Part shown: positions 8,187 through 16,231 of the stretch, in pieces | How positions within the stretch are numbered: the stretch's first letter is position 1 | How the letters are laid out: every line of letters begins with the position of its first letter | DNA from: Candidatus Micrarchaeum sp. | GTDB taxonomy: Archaea > SpSt-1190 > DYHY01 | Assembly: GCA_020723935.1 (NCBI GenBank) | Contig: DYHY01000007.1 | Span: forward strand, 1 to 53,297 | DNA length: 53,297 nt | Direction: 5' to 3' | Position numbers and translations under genes: made by a program | Notes under the pieces: generated by a model | The model's input: only the letters and a program-made list of their open reading frames with translations | Told to the model about the DNA's origin: nothing | Database searches by the model: none

Positions 8187-9611
8187 ATGGACGAACTAGG
8201 CAAGGAGGGCCCGGCGGCGCGGCAGATCCTGGAGCTTGCGCTTCCCCAGAGGAGCGCCCTTCCGGTCCTCGTGGACCAGGAGCTGATACGCTCCGAGGCG
8301 CAGAAGTGCGGCCTCGTCCCCCTGATAGTCACCTCCACCAAGCCCGATTTCTACAAGCAGTGGCCGCTCATACCCGCCGCGGGGCGCGCGGGGATGCCCG
8401 CCCTCGTGATGAACACGGGCCAGCATTTCGACTCGCTCCTGGGCCATGGCCTGGACGAATTCGGGATAAGGAAGAGGCTTGCCATCGACCTGCAGATACG
8501 TGGGGACCTCTCGGAGAAGACGAGCGAAGTGGTCCTCAAGCTCAAGCTCGTCGCAGCCTACCTTTCTGGAGAGTTCCCGGACAAGGTGTTCCTCCCAATA
8601 GTCCACGGGGACACGCACGCGGCGGGGATCGTCCCCCTCGGCTGGATGTTTGCGACGAATCAGAAGGCCGCGCAAAACGAGGCGGGCCTGCGGGCGATGT
8701 CGCCCAGCTTCAGGAACGTGAAGGACCAAAGGAGGTTCATCTCCGACCAGCTTGACGCGCGCAAGTGGGCCATCAACCGGACGGAGCCCTTCCCCGAGCA
8801 GTATGACACGTTCATAGGCGGGGCGGCCTGCCACCACCATTTCGCGCCGACTGGCCTCAACAGGGAGAATCTCGAGCGGGAGGGCTACCTGGCGAGGAAC
8901 ATCCCGGTCGTCGGGAACTCCATCGTCGAGGCGCTCAGGGAGAAGATGAAACGCGGCCCCTCAGTGTCCGTCTTCTCGGACATGCCGGCCCTCGAGAAGG
9001 GCGAGTGGGTGCGCGTTGACGTCCACCGCAGGGAGAACATGCTCGGCGACAGGTTCAGGGCGATAGTCTCAGGCGTGAAGCGCCTCGTGGACGCCGGCGA
9101 GAACGTCGTCTTCATAGAGATGAATGCCAACAGGTTCGCGATAGAGCAGGAGGGCCTGGGTCCCGAGATCGAGAGGCTCAAAGAGAGGAAGAACTTCCTC
9201 TACACGCCGCTCTGGCGCGAGTACGGGCAGGTGGTGGAGTTCCTGACGAGCGGCAGATGTTCCGCTATACTCACGGACAGCGGGAGCATGCAGGAGGAGT
9301 TGAACGAGCTGCGCCGCGGCCCAGCATGCATAACGTGCAGGTTCAGCACGGACCGCCCCGAGAGCGTCTTTGAGGGGCGCTCCAACATCCTCGCCCCGCC
9401 GATCTCGGGGGAATACCTCGGCGGCTTCGTGCGCCTGGCGCTGGGGGGGCGGACCGCGGGGGGGCGGCGCAGGCTCTACGGCAAAGATCCCAGCGACAGG
9501 ATCATGCGCTTCCTGAAGAGGAGGAAGGGCGAGTTCCCGTTCGAATGGGCGCACGAGAGGGCCGGCGTGAAGTACGCAAAGCTCTCGCAGGGCCGGAGGT
9601 TCTTCCTCTAG
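8187..9611 (+). CDS. Divergent, long UDP-GlcNAc 2-epimerase-like protein
   Basis: About 474 aa, some 100 longer than classical WecB. The fold signature is clear: VTSTKPDFYKQWPLI, VMNTGQHFDS, IVHGDTHAAG, VDVHRRENM and ILTDSGSMQEELNELRRGPA, then STDRPES. Compared with WecB, the usual HVEAGLRS reads NEAGLRAM (His lost) and the PEExNR block reads PEQYD, so the active site differs from the other epimerase in this window. A HHHF motif near residue 215 is unusual. It could epimerise a different UDP-HexNAc derivative or have lost activity. The start is ATG 8187 or the in-frame GTG at 8181; both fit the TATA box. A methyltransferase gene follows after 4 nt. Confidence 0.8.
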   Translation: MDELGKEGPAARQILELALPQRSALPVLVDQELIRSEAQKCGLVPLIVTSTKPDFYKQWPLIPAAGRAGMPALVMNTGQHFDSLLGHGLDEFGIRKRLAIDLQIRGDLSEKTSEVVLKLKLVAAYLSGEFPDKVFLPIVHGDTHAAGIVPLGWMFATNQKAAQNEAGLRAMSPSFRNVKDQRRFISDQLDARKWAINRTEPFPEQYDTFIGGAACHHHFAPTGLNRENLEREGYLARNIPVVGNSIVEALREKMKRGPSVSVFSDMPALEKGEWVRVDVHRRENMLGDRFRAIVSGVKRLVDAGENVVFIEMNANRFAIEQEGLGPEIERLKERKNFLYTPLWREYGQVVEFLTSGRCSAILTDSGSMQEELNELRRGPACITCRFSTDRPESVFEGRSNILAPPISGEYLGGFVRLALGGRTAGGRRRLYGKDPSDRIMRFLKRRKGEFPFEWAHERAGVKYAKLSQGRRFFL

Positions 9612-9615
9612 CCCG

Positions 9616-10299
9616 ATGGCTCCCGGGGAAAAGGAAGGGGCGCGGGGCAGGAGGAGGCGCGGCCTCCTGCGCAAGGCGGTCGATTTCCTGACATTCCCCG
9701 TCCGTGCTTTCACGCTGTTCCACGACGACTTCCTGTTCCTCTCGTCCCTCGCGGCCGAGCGCTTCGACTACGTCGCGGGGGAGGTGCGGGGCAGGTGCCT
9801 TGACGTCGGATGCGGCAGACACAACAGGTTCATAGCCGAGCACCTCGGGGGGGAGGGGGTTGGGGTGGACGTCTACAAGTACAAGGGCCTCAGGGACGCC
9901 CAGATACTGAGGAACCCGGCCAGATTCTCCTTCAGGTCGGGCGCGTTCGGGACCGTCACGTTCATAGCCAACATCAACCACGTCCCCGAGCGCCTGAGGG
10001 ACGCGGAGCTCTCCGAGGCTTACCGGTGCCTCGCTCCCGGCGGCAGGATCGTCGTCACGATGGGGAGCCCCCTCGCTGAGATCATCGTGCACAAGGTCGT
10101 CTATCTCTACGACAGGATCCTGGGGACTGACCACGACGTGGACACCGAGCGCGGGATGGAGGAGGAGGAGGCATACTACCTCACGGATTCCGAGATAGTT
10201 TCGAGGCTGCGCAAAGCCGGCTTCGCGAACATCAGGAAGAAGATGTTTTTCACCCAGTGGTGCCTCAACCACATGTTCGTCGGGGAGAAGGGGAGCTAG
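9616..10299 (+). CDS. Class I SAM-dependent methyltransferase
   Basis: 227 aa. Motif I is CLDVGCGRHNRF near residue 60, followed by GVDVYKYKG (acidic end of strand 2), a motif-IV-like stretch at FGTVTFIANINHVPE and the post-motif LAPGGRIVVTMGSPL. This is the Methyltransf_11/UbiE-like core. The target is not evident; its position directly after an epimerase in a glycan locus suggests a sugar or glycolipid methylation. The first 30 residues are basic (KEGARGRRRRGLLRKAV) and may contact membrane or nucleic acid. It converges on the PHP-domain gene. Confidence 0.75.
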   Translation: MAPGEKEGARGRRRRGLLRKAVDFLTFPVRAFTLFHDDFLFLSSLAAERFDYVAGEVRGRCLDVGCGRHNRFIAEHLGGEGVGVDVYKYKGLRDAQILRNPARFSFRSGAFGTVTFIANINHVPERLRDAELSEAYRCLAPGGRIVVTMGSPLAEIIVHKVVYLYDRILGTDHDVDTERGMEEEEAYYLTDSEIVSRLRKAGFANIRKKMFFTQWCLNHMFVGEKGS

Positions 10300-10309
10300 T
10301 CTAGTCCTG

Positions 10310-11029
10310 TCAGCGCGCCGGCTTCGCGGACAGGATCTTCCGCACTTTGATGACTGATGTCGAGAGCCTCGTCAGGATGGGCGCCTGCCTGACCTGCACC
10401 GCCGAGGTCTTCTTGGAAAGGATTGCGGACCTGAGGGCCGCGAGGGCCTTTTGCGCCGGGAGGCTCTCGGGGATCTGCGCGATCGTGGCGGCGTTCCCTA
10501 TCTCCCCGTAGGTGTGCGCGTCGCTCCCGCCCGTGACGGGCAGGCCCGCTTCGGACGCGTAGAGGAGCGCCTTCCTGTTCGCGCCCCCGCCCAGGCACCT
10601 TGCGTTGAATATCTCGACTGCATCGAAGAGGTCTGCTTCGCCCGTCTGCGGCTTCACAGCGTCCCTTCCCGCGCTGTCGAAGGGGTGGGGGACGAGGACT
10701 AGCCCCCCCTGCGACCTTATCTTGGCCGACACCTCGCAGAGTGGCCCGCGCGCTATCTCCTTCTTCAGGAACAGGCCTATTACGTCCCCCCGGTCGGTCG
10801 TCTTCACCTCTTCGGCAGGTATGAACGAGAACAGGGAGTCGCTCAGGCGCGCCTCCGGGAGCGTGAGCCTGCCGTGGTCTGCAATGGCGACGCCCGAAAG
10901 GCCGCGGGAGATGGCGGCAGCCCTTATCCGGGAAGGCTCCATCGCGCAGTCGTGGGACGCCTCCGAATGGACGTGCAGGTCGAAGAAGCGCAGGATGCGC
11001 GGGCGGGCCGCGGCGGCCTCGCGGGTCAT
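10310..11029 (-). CDS. PHP-domain metal-dependent phosphoesterase
   Basis: About 239 aa. PHP metal ligands are visible: FFDLHVHSEASHD (HxH), AIADHGRLT, VLVPHPFDS and GGSDAHTYGEIG. This is the stand-alone PHP type (YciV/TrpH-like), often a nuclease or phosphatase. The ATG at 11029 overlaps the stop of the upstream flippase-like gene (ATGA); a longer open frame reaching to 11590 runs antisense-like through that gene and lacks homology, so I rejected it. The substrate is unknown; coupling to a membrane flippase-like gene is the only context. Confidence 0.8.
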   Translation of the reverse strand: MTREAAAARPRILRFFDLHVHSEASHDCAMEPSRIRAAAISRGLSGVAIADHGRLTLPEARLSDSLFSFIPAEEVKTTDRGDVIGLFLKKEIARGPLCEVSAKIRSQGGLVLVPHPFDSAGRDAVKPQTGEADLFDAVEIFNARCLGGGANRKALLYASEAGLPVTGGSDAHTYGEIGNAATIAQIPESLPAQKALAALRSAILSKKTSAVQVRQAPILTRLSTSVIKVRKILSAKPAR

Positions 11030-12039
11030 GGCGCGCGCTCCCTTCCCCGGGACTGGACGCCCCCAACCCTGCGGACTGCCTCGAGCGAGAGCAGGGCGCC
11101 AGCTATTATCACGGGCCAGAAGCCGAAGAGCCTGTCGAGGATGAGGGCCGCGGACGATATGTAGGAGGGAACTGAAAACAGGGAATAGAGGGCGATCGCC
11201 GCCACTTCCGAGCTCCCGATCCCTCACGGGATCGTGGAGACGACGCCCGCGACGATCGAGATCGCCCCGACCTGCGCCACCTGCGGGAGGGTTATCGCGG
11301 GGAAGCCTAGGACGTACCTTATCAAGAAGTATATCCTCCCGAAATCCAGGGCCCAGGCGGCCCACGATATTAGGAACGCGAGGTAGAATTCCTTCCTCGT
11401 GTGGATCCACGAGACCGACCGCGGGACCTCGCTGAACTTCCCCCTGAGGAGGCGCCTGAAGACCAGGGAGGAAATGGGGGGGAACCAAAGGACCGCCGCG
11501 CAGGCCAGGAATATGGCGAGGACCGCCGCGAGGGAGAGGAGGACGGATGTGGACGTCTTTCGCACGGAAAGGAGGAAGGTCGCGGCGCACGAGAGGAGGA
11601 TGAGGAGGTCAAAGAGCCGCTCGATGAAGAGGGAGCCTATCGTCCTCTTCGGGGAGATGCCTGTCTTCCTTTCGAAGAAGAAGCAGCGCAGGAGATCGCC
11701 GGCCTTCGCCGGCGTGACTAGGGACGCGGCGAGGCCCGAGATGAGCGGCGCCGCGCTTTGGCGCTTCCGCGAGGGGACTCCGGAGGCGCGCAGGAGCAGG
11801 TTCCACCTGACGACGCGCACGAACACGGATGCGCACGTCATCGCGAGGAGCGCGGCGACGTGCCAGGGCCGCACGGAGAGGAGGGCCTCGCCGAGCTTCT
11901 TCGAGTCAGTCAGGAGGAACATCCCGGCGACGACCGCCATGAACAGGACGACTGCTCCCGCGGCGAAGGCGACCTTGAGGGCCGCCGACCCCGCCCGCGC
12001 GGGCCTACTGGGGGAATTCCTTGGAGACCGCTTCCGCAT
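11026..12039 (-). pseudogene. Flippase-like integral membrane protein (LPG_synthase_TM/UPF0104 family) with in-frame TGA
   Basis: A 337-codon frame interrupted once, by TGA at 11224-11226 (codon 272). Both sides belong to the same family: about six hydrophobic segments before it, with GLAASLVTPAKAGDLLRC and GSLFIERLFDLLILL, and STIP-stop-GIGSSEVAAIAL after it. Family members usually have P-G-G-(L/I)-G there, so the TGA most simply stands for GGA (one-base change). Other genes here end in TGA, so general recoding is unlikely. Relatives act as lipid-linked glycan translocases or lysyl-lipid synthase membrane parts. The gene is coupled to the PHP gene. It could be a sequencing error, a true pseudogene or a readthrough site. 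Confidence 0.75.
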
Positions 12040-12793
12040 CCTTCCCCTCTTCTATCGGGATCCACTTCCCGGACACGACGCAGCCAGAGAGCCGGTTGGT
12101 CGCGATGAGCCCTGGGAACACGTCCTTCTCCAGGCTCTTTGCGCTCTCGGGGATTGCGGAGAAGATCTTGGAATCGAACACAAGGACCCCAGCGCTCACG
12201 AGGTAGCTGTCCGATTTCGAGGGCTTCTCGTTGAAACCGACGACCTGGCGGCCCTGCAGCTCGACGACGCCGTATTTGGTGGGCGTGCGCACGGTCGTGA
12301 GCGCCATCGTCGCGATTGCGCCGGTCTGCTTGTGGAAGCTCACGAGTTCCTGCAGGTCGAAGTTGAAGTAGTTGTCCCCGTAAATGAGGAGGAAAGTGCT
12401 CGTAAGATGGTTTTTGGCCTTCCTCAGAGTCGCGGCGGTTCCCACCCGCTCCTTCTGCTCCATATACCTGATTTCAAGGCCTGTCTTGGTGCCGGAGCCG
12501 AAATAGTCCGAAACCGTCTTCCCGCCGGGCGAAAGGGTACCGAGGAGGACCTTTTCGAACTTCTGGTCCCGTAGGAGGGCGAGGGTCCTCGCGAGGAGGG
12601 GTTTGTCCCCTATCCTGACCATGCAGTCCGGATCCCCCGCCAGGATGAACGCGTCCACCGTTGAGGACGTGAATTTCTCCTCAAGGAGGCTTTCCACGGC
12701 GTGGGAGCGGTTCCTCACGCGCACGTTGTCGACCGTCGAGTCCAGCTTTCGCAGTAGGTCGTCCCGAATCGTTATGGATATCCGCTTACGCAT
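12005..12793 (-). CDS. Ribbon-helix-helix domain fused to a degenerate sugar nucleotidyltransferase
   Basis: 262 aa. Residues 1-42 (KRISITIRDDLLRKLD ... NRSHAVESLLEEK) match a CopG/MetJ-type ribbon-helix-helix DNA-binding domain. Residues 45 to the end resemble an RfbA/GlmU-type NTP transferase: FLLIYGDNYFNFDL (metal-binding Asp), TPTKYGVVEL, VGFNEKPSKSDSYLVSAGVLVF and the final KWIPIEE. The signature loop is destroyed: AFILAGDPDCMVRIGDKPLL replaces AGGxGTRLxPxTxxxPK, so catalysis is doubtful. A sugar-nucleotide-responsive regulator is a plausible inference. It lies divergent from another sugar nucleotidyltransferase gene, with an AT-rich promoter region between. The flippase gene starts inside its 3' end (35 bp overlap). 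Confidence 0.8.
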   Translation of the reverse strand: MRKRISITIRDDLLRKLDSTVDNVRVRNRSHAVESLLEEKFTSSTVDAFILAGDPDCMVRIGDKPLLARTLALLRDQKFEKVLLGTLSPGGKTVSDYFGSGTKTGLEIRYMEQKERVGTAATLRKAKNHLTSTFLLIYGDNYFNFDLQELVSFHKQTGAIATMALTTVRTPTKYGVVELQGRQVVGFNEKPSKSDSYLVSAGVLVFDSKIFSAIPESAKSLEKDVFPGLIATNRLSGCVVSGKWIPIEEGKDAEAVSKEFPQ

Positions 12794-12832
12794 GTGAGTA
12801 TGGCTGCGCCTTCCCTATTTGCGGGGAAGCAA

Positions 12833-12848
12833 TCTATTTATTTATAAA
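12833..12848. promoter_or_regulatory. Divergent AT-rich promoter between the two nucleotidyltransferase genes
   Basis: Plus-strand ATTTATTTATAAAG lies about 28 nt before the ATG at 12869. The same stretch read on the minus strand gives AAATAAAT, about 43 nt before the RHH-fusion ATG at 12793. An RHH protein regulating its own divergent promoter would bind here; no clear operator repeat is visible. Confidence 0.5.
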
Positions 12849-12868
12849 GGGGCACCAAAATGCTCCAC

Positions 12869-13951
12869 ATGAAGGCGGTAATTCTGGCGGGCGGCAAGGG
12901 CGAGGAGATGCTGCCGCTCACGCTGACCCGCCCCAAGTCGATGCTCCTCGTGATGAACCAGCCGATCCTGAAGAGGATAATGGAGAGCCTCCCGAAGGTC
13001 GTCAACGAGATCTTCGTGACGACGGACTACGGGGCGCCCTACATAAGGAAGTATTTCCAGGACTCCAAGAAGAAGCTCGGGCGCAAGGTGACGATAATCG
13101 AGGAGGAGAGGCCCCTTGGCACCGCCGGCTCGATAAAGACCCTGGAGAAGGAGCTGACGTCCACCTTCTTCGTCCTCCAAAGCGACGTGGTGTCCTCCGT
13201 CGACTACTTCAAGATGCTCGAGTTCCACAAGGAGAGGAAGGCGAAGGTGACGATGTCCACCTTCCGCGTCCAGAACCCGGTGGAATACGGGATAATCGGC
13301 GTCAACCAGGACGGCAGGGTCATGAAGTTCCTGGAAAAGCCCAAGATTGATCAGGTGTTCTCGACGATGGTGAACGCCGGGACGTACGTCTTCGAGCCGT
13401 CAATCTTCGAGGAGATCCCGCACCACGGGATCTGCGACTTCTCCAACGACGTGTTCCCGAGGATCATCAGGAAGGGCGAGAACGTCTCGGCCTTCGAGTT
13501 CCGCGGGATGTGGACGGACATCGGGTCCTTCCAGAACTACCTGCACGCGCACAAGCAGCTCCTCGAGCGGTCGATGACCTTCTCGATACAGAGCAAGTCG
13601 GGCGCCCGCACAGTCCCCCCGGCCCTCGTCGGTCCGGGAGGCAAGATCGGGGCCGCCATGTTGGGGCCAAACATCTGCGTCGCGGACAAGGTGACGATCG
13701 GGAAGGGCGCAAAGGTCTACGACTCGATAATCTACGACAACGCCAAGATCGGCGACGGGTGCATAATCAAGGGGAGTATCATCGGGGGCGGGTGCAAGAT
13801 CGGGAAGGGAGCAGTCATAATAGACGCGATGCTCGGGGACAAGGTGAGCGTGAAAGACCGCGTCAAGGTGAGCTCCTACAGCCGCATCTGGCCGGGCAAG
13901 AAGGTCGCAAAGGACGTCTCCGAGAAGGAGTGGCTGGGCTTTGTGGGCTAG
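12869..13951 (+). CDS. Sugar-1-phosphate nucleotidyltransferase with C-terminal left-handed beta-helix
   Basis: About 360 aa. It has an N-terminal NTP-transferase domain (MKAVILAGGKGEEMLPLT ... RPKSML; FFVLQSDVVSSVDY; VEYGIIGVN; FLEKPK; VNAGTYVFEP; WTDIGSFQNY) and a C-terminal run of hexapeptides (IGKGAKVYDSIIYDNAKIGDG and similar). This is the archaeal mannose-1-phosphate guanylyltransferase/GlmU-like two-domain layout. The signature GxGTRLxPLT reads GKGEEMLPLT, so the usual arginine is missing. It may make an NDP-sugar for the phosphohexomutase gene directly downstream. The ATG at 12869 fits a TATA box 28 nt upstream better than the ATG at 12860. Confidence 0.85.
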   Translation: MKAVILAGGKGEEMLPLTLTRPKSMLLVMNQPILKRIMESLPKVVNEIFVTTDYGAPYIRKYFQDSKKKLGRKVTIIEEERPLGTAGSIKTLEKELTSTFFVLQSDVVSSVDYFKMLEFHKERKAKVTMSTFRVQNPVEYGIIGVNQDGRVMKFLEKPKIDQVFSTMVNAGTYVFEPSIFEEIPHHGICDFSNDVFPRIIRKGENVSAFEFRGMWTDIGSFQNYLHAHKQLLERSMTFSIQSKSGARTVPPALVGPGGKIGAAMLGPNICVADKVTIGKGAKVYDSIIYDNAKIGDGCIIKGSIIGGGCKIGKGAVIIDAMLGDKVSVKDRVKVSSYSRIWPGKKVAKDVSEKEWLGFVG

Positions 13952-14002
13952 GCAGGCCCAGCGAATTATTTTATAAACCGAAAAACCCTCATACGCCGTA
14001 AT

Positions 14003-15400
14003 ATGGGGAATTCCAAGATCAACCCCGGGATTTTCCGGGAATACGACATCCGCGGCCTGATAGGCGAGGACCTGGACGAAGGGAAGATGAACCTCATGGG
14101 CAAGGCCTTCGGGGCGTACCTTCGCTCCAAGAAGGTCTCCAAGATGGTTGTGGGGCGGGACAACCGCGCCACCTCGGCGCCCTACCAGAAGGCCCTCACG
14201 GACGGCCTCATGTCGACCGGCGTATCGGTAGTCGACATCGGGGAGATAACGACCCCGTGCATGATCTTCGCCAGCGTCTTCCTCGGGGCGAAGGCCGGCC
14301 TCTCGGTGACGGCGAGCCACAACCCGCCCAAATACAACGGCCTGAAGTTCGTTCTCAACGGTCGCGACGTCGGGGGCGAGGTCATACGCGGGATCTACAA
14401 GATAGCCGATGCCGGGGAGTTCCCGTCGGGAAAGGCAGGCACGTACGAGAAAAAGGACATTTCCAAGGACTACCTCGCGGCTCTCGCAAAGGACGTGAAG
14501 CTGAAGCGGAGGTTCCGGGTCGCGGTGGACGCTGGGAACGGGATCGCCGGAGGCTTCGCCGTCGCGCACCTGAGGAACCTCGGCTGCGAGGTCTTCCCGG
14601 TCAACTGCGAGAGCGACGCTAGCTTCCCGAACCATCTGCCCGACACAGTCAAGCCCGAATACTACCCGCAGCTGATAGACGCGGTGAGGAAGAACAAGGC
14701 CGACTGCGGCCTGATGTTTGACGGGGACGGCGACCGGGTCGCGGCGGTGAACGAGTTGGGTGAGATTGTCTGGGCAGACATGCTCCTCCTCCTCTTCGCG
14801 CGCGAGATCCTGGAGAGGGCGAAGGGGGCCAAGGTCGTCGTGGAGATAAAGTGCTCGCAGGGAGTCCTTGACGACATCAGGAACCACGGCGGGGTCCCGA
14901 TACTCTGGAAGACCGGGCGCACCAACATCGAGGACAAGATGTTTGAAGAGGGTGCGGTCCTCGGGGGCGAGATGAGCGGGCACATGTTCTTCAACCACGG
15001 CGGCGTGATGTGGTTCTCCGAAGCGCTCTACGCGGCGGGCAAGCTCCTGCAGATAATGGACAAGAAGGGGCGGCCGCTCTCCGAGCTCCTCGGGGACGTC
15101 CCAAAATACCACACGAGCCAGGAATACCGCGTCGCGTACACGGGAGAGAAGGAGGAGGGCAAGTTCGCCCTGATGAAGACGATACTCTCCGACTTCAAGA
15201 AGGAGTGGGGCAGGGGGGTCATTGACATTGACGGCGCGCGCGTGGTCCTCCCGAACGGCTGGGCGCTTGTGCGCGTGTCCAATGGCGAGCCCGTCTTCTC
15301 GATGAGGTTCGAGGGGAAGACCGAGGAAGACCTCAAAGGCATAACGGCAATCTTCAAGGAGTTTCTCGCGAAATACCCGGAGATCAAATTGCCATTTTAA
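14003..15400 (+). CDS. Phosphomannomutase/phosphoglucomutase (alpha-D-phosphohexomutase)
   Basis: 465 aa with all four superfamily signatures: phosphoserine loop SVTASHNPPKYNG, metal loop LMFDGDGDRV, sugar-binding GGEMSGHMFF, and the phosphate-binding end RVSNGEPVFSMRFEG. It interconverts hexose-6- and hexose-1-phosphate (Man, Glc or GlcN), supplying the nucleotidyltransferases upstream. A TATA-like ATTTTATAAAC about 30 nt before the ATG gives it its own promoter even though the upstream gene is co-directional with a 51-nt gap. Sugar specificity among ManB, PGM and GlmM cannot be settled from sequence alone. Confidence 0.93.
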   Translation: MGNSKINPGIFREYDIRGLIGEDLDEGKMNLMGKAFGAYLRSKKVSKMVVGRDNRATSAPYQKALTDGLMSTGVSVVDIGEITTPCMIFASVFLGAKAGLSVTASHNPPKYNGLKFVLNGRDVGGEVIRGIYKIADAGEFPSGKAGTYEKKDISKDYLAALAKDVKLKRRFRVAVDAGNGIAGGFAVAHLRNLGCEVFPVNCESDASFPNHLPDTVKPEYYPQLIDAVRKNKADCGLMFDGDGDRVAAVNELGEIVWADMLLLLFAREILERAKGAKVVVEIKCSQGVLDDIRNHGGVPILWKTGRTNIEDKMFEEGAVLGGEMSGHMFFNHGGVMWFSEALYAAGKLLQIMDKKGRPLSELLGDVPKYHTSQEYRVAYTGEKEEGKFALMKTILSDFKKEWGRGVIDIDGARVVLPNGWALVRVSNGEPVFSMRFEGKTEEDLKGITAIFKEFLAKYPEIKLPF

Positions 15401-15452
15401 GATAGTGAAAATGGCAAATATTAAAAGGGTGTGCGGCGAGGCCCGCCTCCAG

Positions 15453-15808
15453 ATGGCCGATGCACCGGAGCCGACCGCCGAGCACGAAGCCCTGTATTTG
15501 CGGGCCTACCGGGCGGCGAGGGGCGCAGTCGCCGCGTACATCAGCGGGCGCGAGAGCGTGCACGCTCCGAAGCTCTGGGGCACCGCGGGGGATTCCCGTC
15601 CGAGTGGAGCCTCGGCGGGACGGAGGCGATGCTGTGCGAGGCGCACAGGTACGGGGAGATCGCCGGAATAGCCCCGGAGGACGAGGCCGCGAAATATCTG
15701 ATATGGGTCTTGACCCTAAAGGGCCCCGAGAGGGAGGAGCTCTCGCACAAATGCAAGGCCTACGTCATAGAGCACGGGCTGCTAGGCAAGAGCGCGCGGG
15801 CGCCCTGA
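15453..15808 (+). pseudogene. Unrecognised small protein split by a single-base loss
   Basis: Two frames together make one plausible protein of about 118 aa: the first reads MADAPEPTAEHEALYLRAYR ... PKLWGTAGD, the second resumes with FPSEWSLGGTEAML and ends KAYVIEHGLLGKSARAP. The switch falls at a run of five G (15587-15591); adding one G restores a continuous frame. I do not recognise the family. It is soluble, mixed alpha-helical in appearance, without cysteines beyond one and with no membrane segment. A TATA-like ATATTAAAAG lies about 30 nt before the ATG at 15453. Confidence 0.55.
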
Positions 15809-15820
15809 GAGGGGCCCTTC

Positions 15821-16099
15821 CTAGACGATGTCCTCTTCGGAGACGATGAGGAAGTCTCCGACCGATATCACGGCGCTGAAGGGCACGCGGAAGACGCCCG
15901 ACTTGTCGCCGGCGATGATGCTGCGGCTGTAGTCGGTGGGCTTTGCTATGAGTATGTCGATGAGCTCGCCCGTGCGGGGGTCGAAGCGGATGTCGCCGAC
16001 CTCGCCAAACTTCCTGCCTTCCTTGCTCACAATGACCTTCCCAAGGAGAGTCCTTGAGTGCTTCTGTATTTCCTCGTTTCCTGCCTGCGGGGGTGCCAT
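15821..16099 (-). CDS. PRC-barrel domain protein
   Basis: 92 aa covering one PRC-barrel: LLGKVIVSKEGRKFGEVGDI followed by DPRTGELIDILIA and VFRVPFSAVISVGDFLIV. Stand-alone archaeal PRC-barrel proteins are common and poorly understood; relatives occur in RimM and in photosynthetic reaction centre H subunits, and some archaeal ones are linked to cell division (CdpB type). Nothing in the neighbourhood narrows the role. A TATA-like ATTTATATAG lies about 47 nt upstream and AGGTGA about 11 nt upstream, so this gene likely has a leader with a ribosome binding site. Confidence 0.85.
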   Translation of the reverse strand: MAPPQAGNEEIQKHSRTLLGKVIVSKEGRKFGEVGDIRFDPRTGELIDILIAKPTDYSRSIIAGDKSGVFRVPFSAVISVGDFLIVSEEDIV

Positions 16100-16231
16100 C
16101 TTGAAGTTTCACCTAGATGCTTGAATGCAAGACCGCCGCTTTCTATATAAATGTTTTTGGCCCCGATGCGGGTTTAATCGTTTTTCGTCGCAATCGGCAT
16201 CCTTCCGGCCGCTTGCGGGGGTTTCGGCGTG

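Noticed and set aside
11030-11590. Long N-terminal extension of the PHP-domain protein
   Set aside because: It is Arg/Pro/Gly-rich and out of frame within the flippase-like gene; the ATG at 11029 overlapping the flippase stop is a better start.
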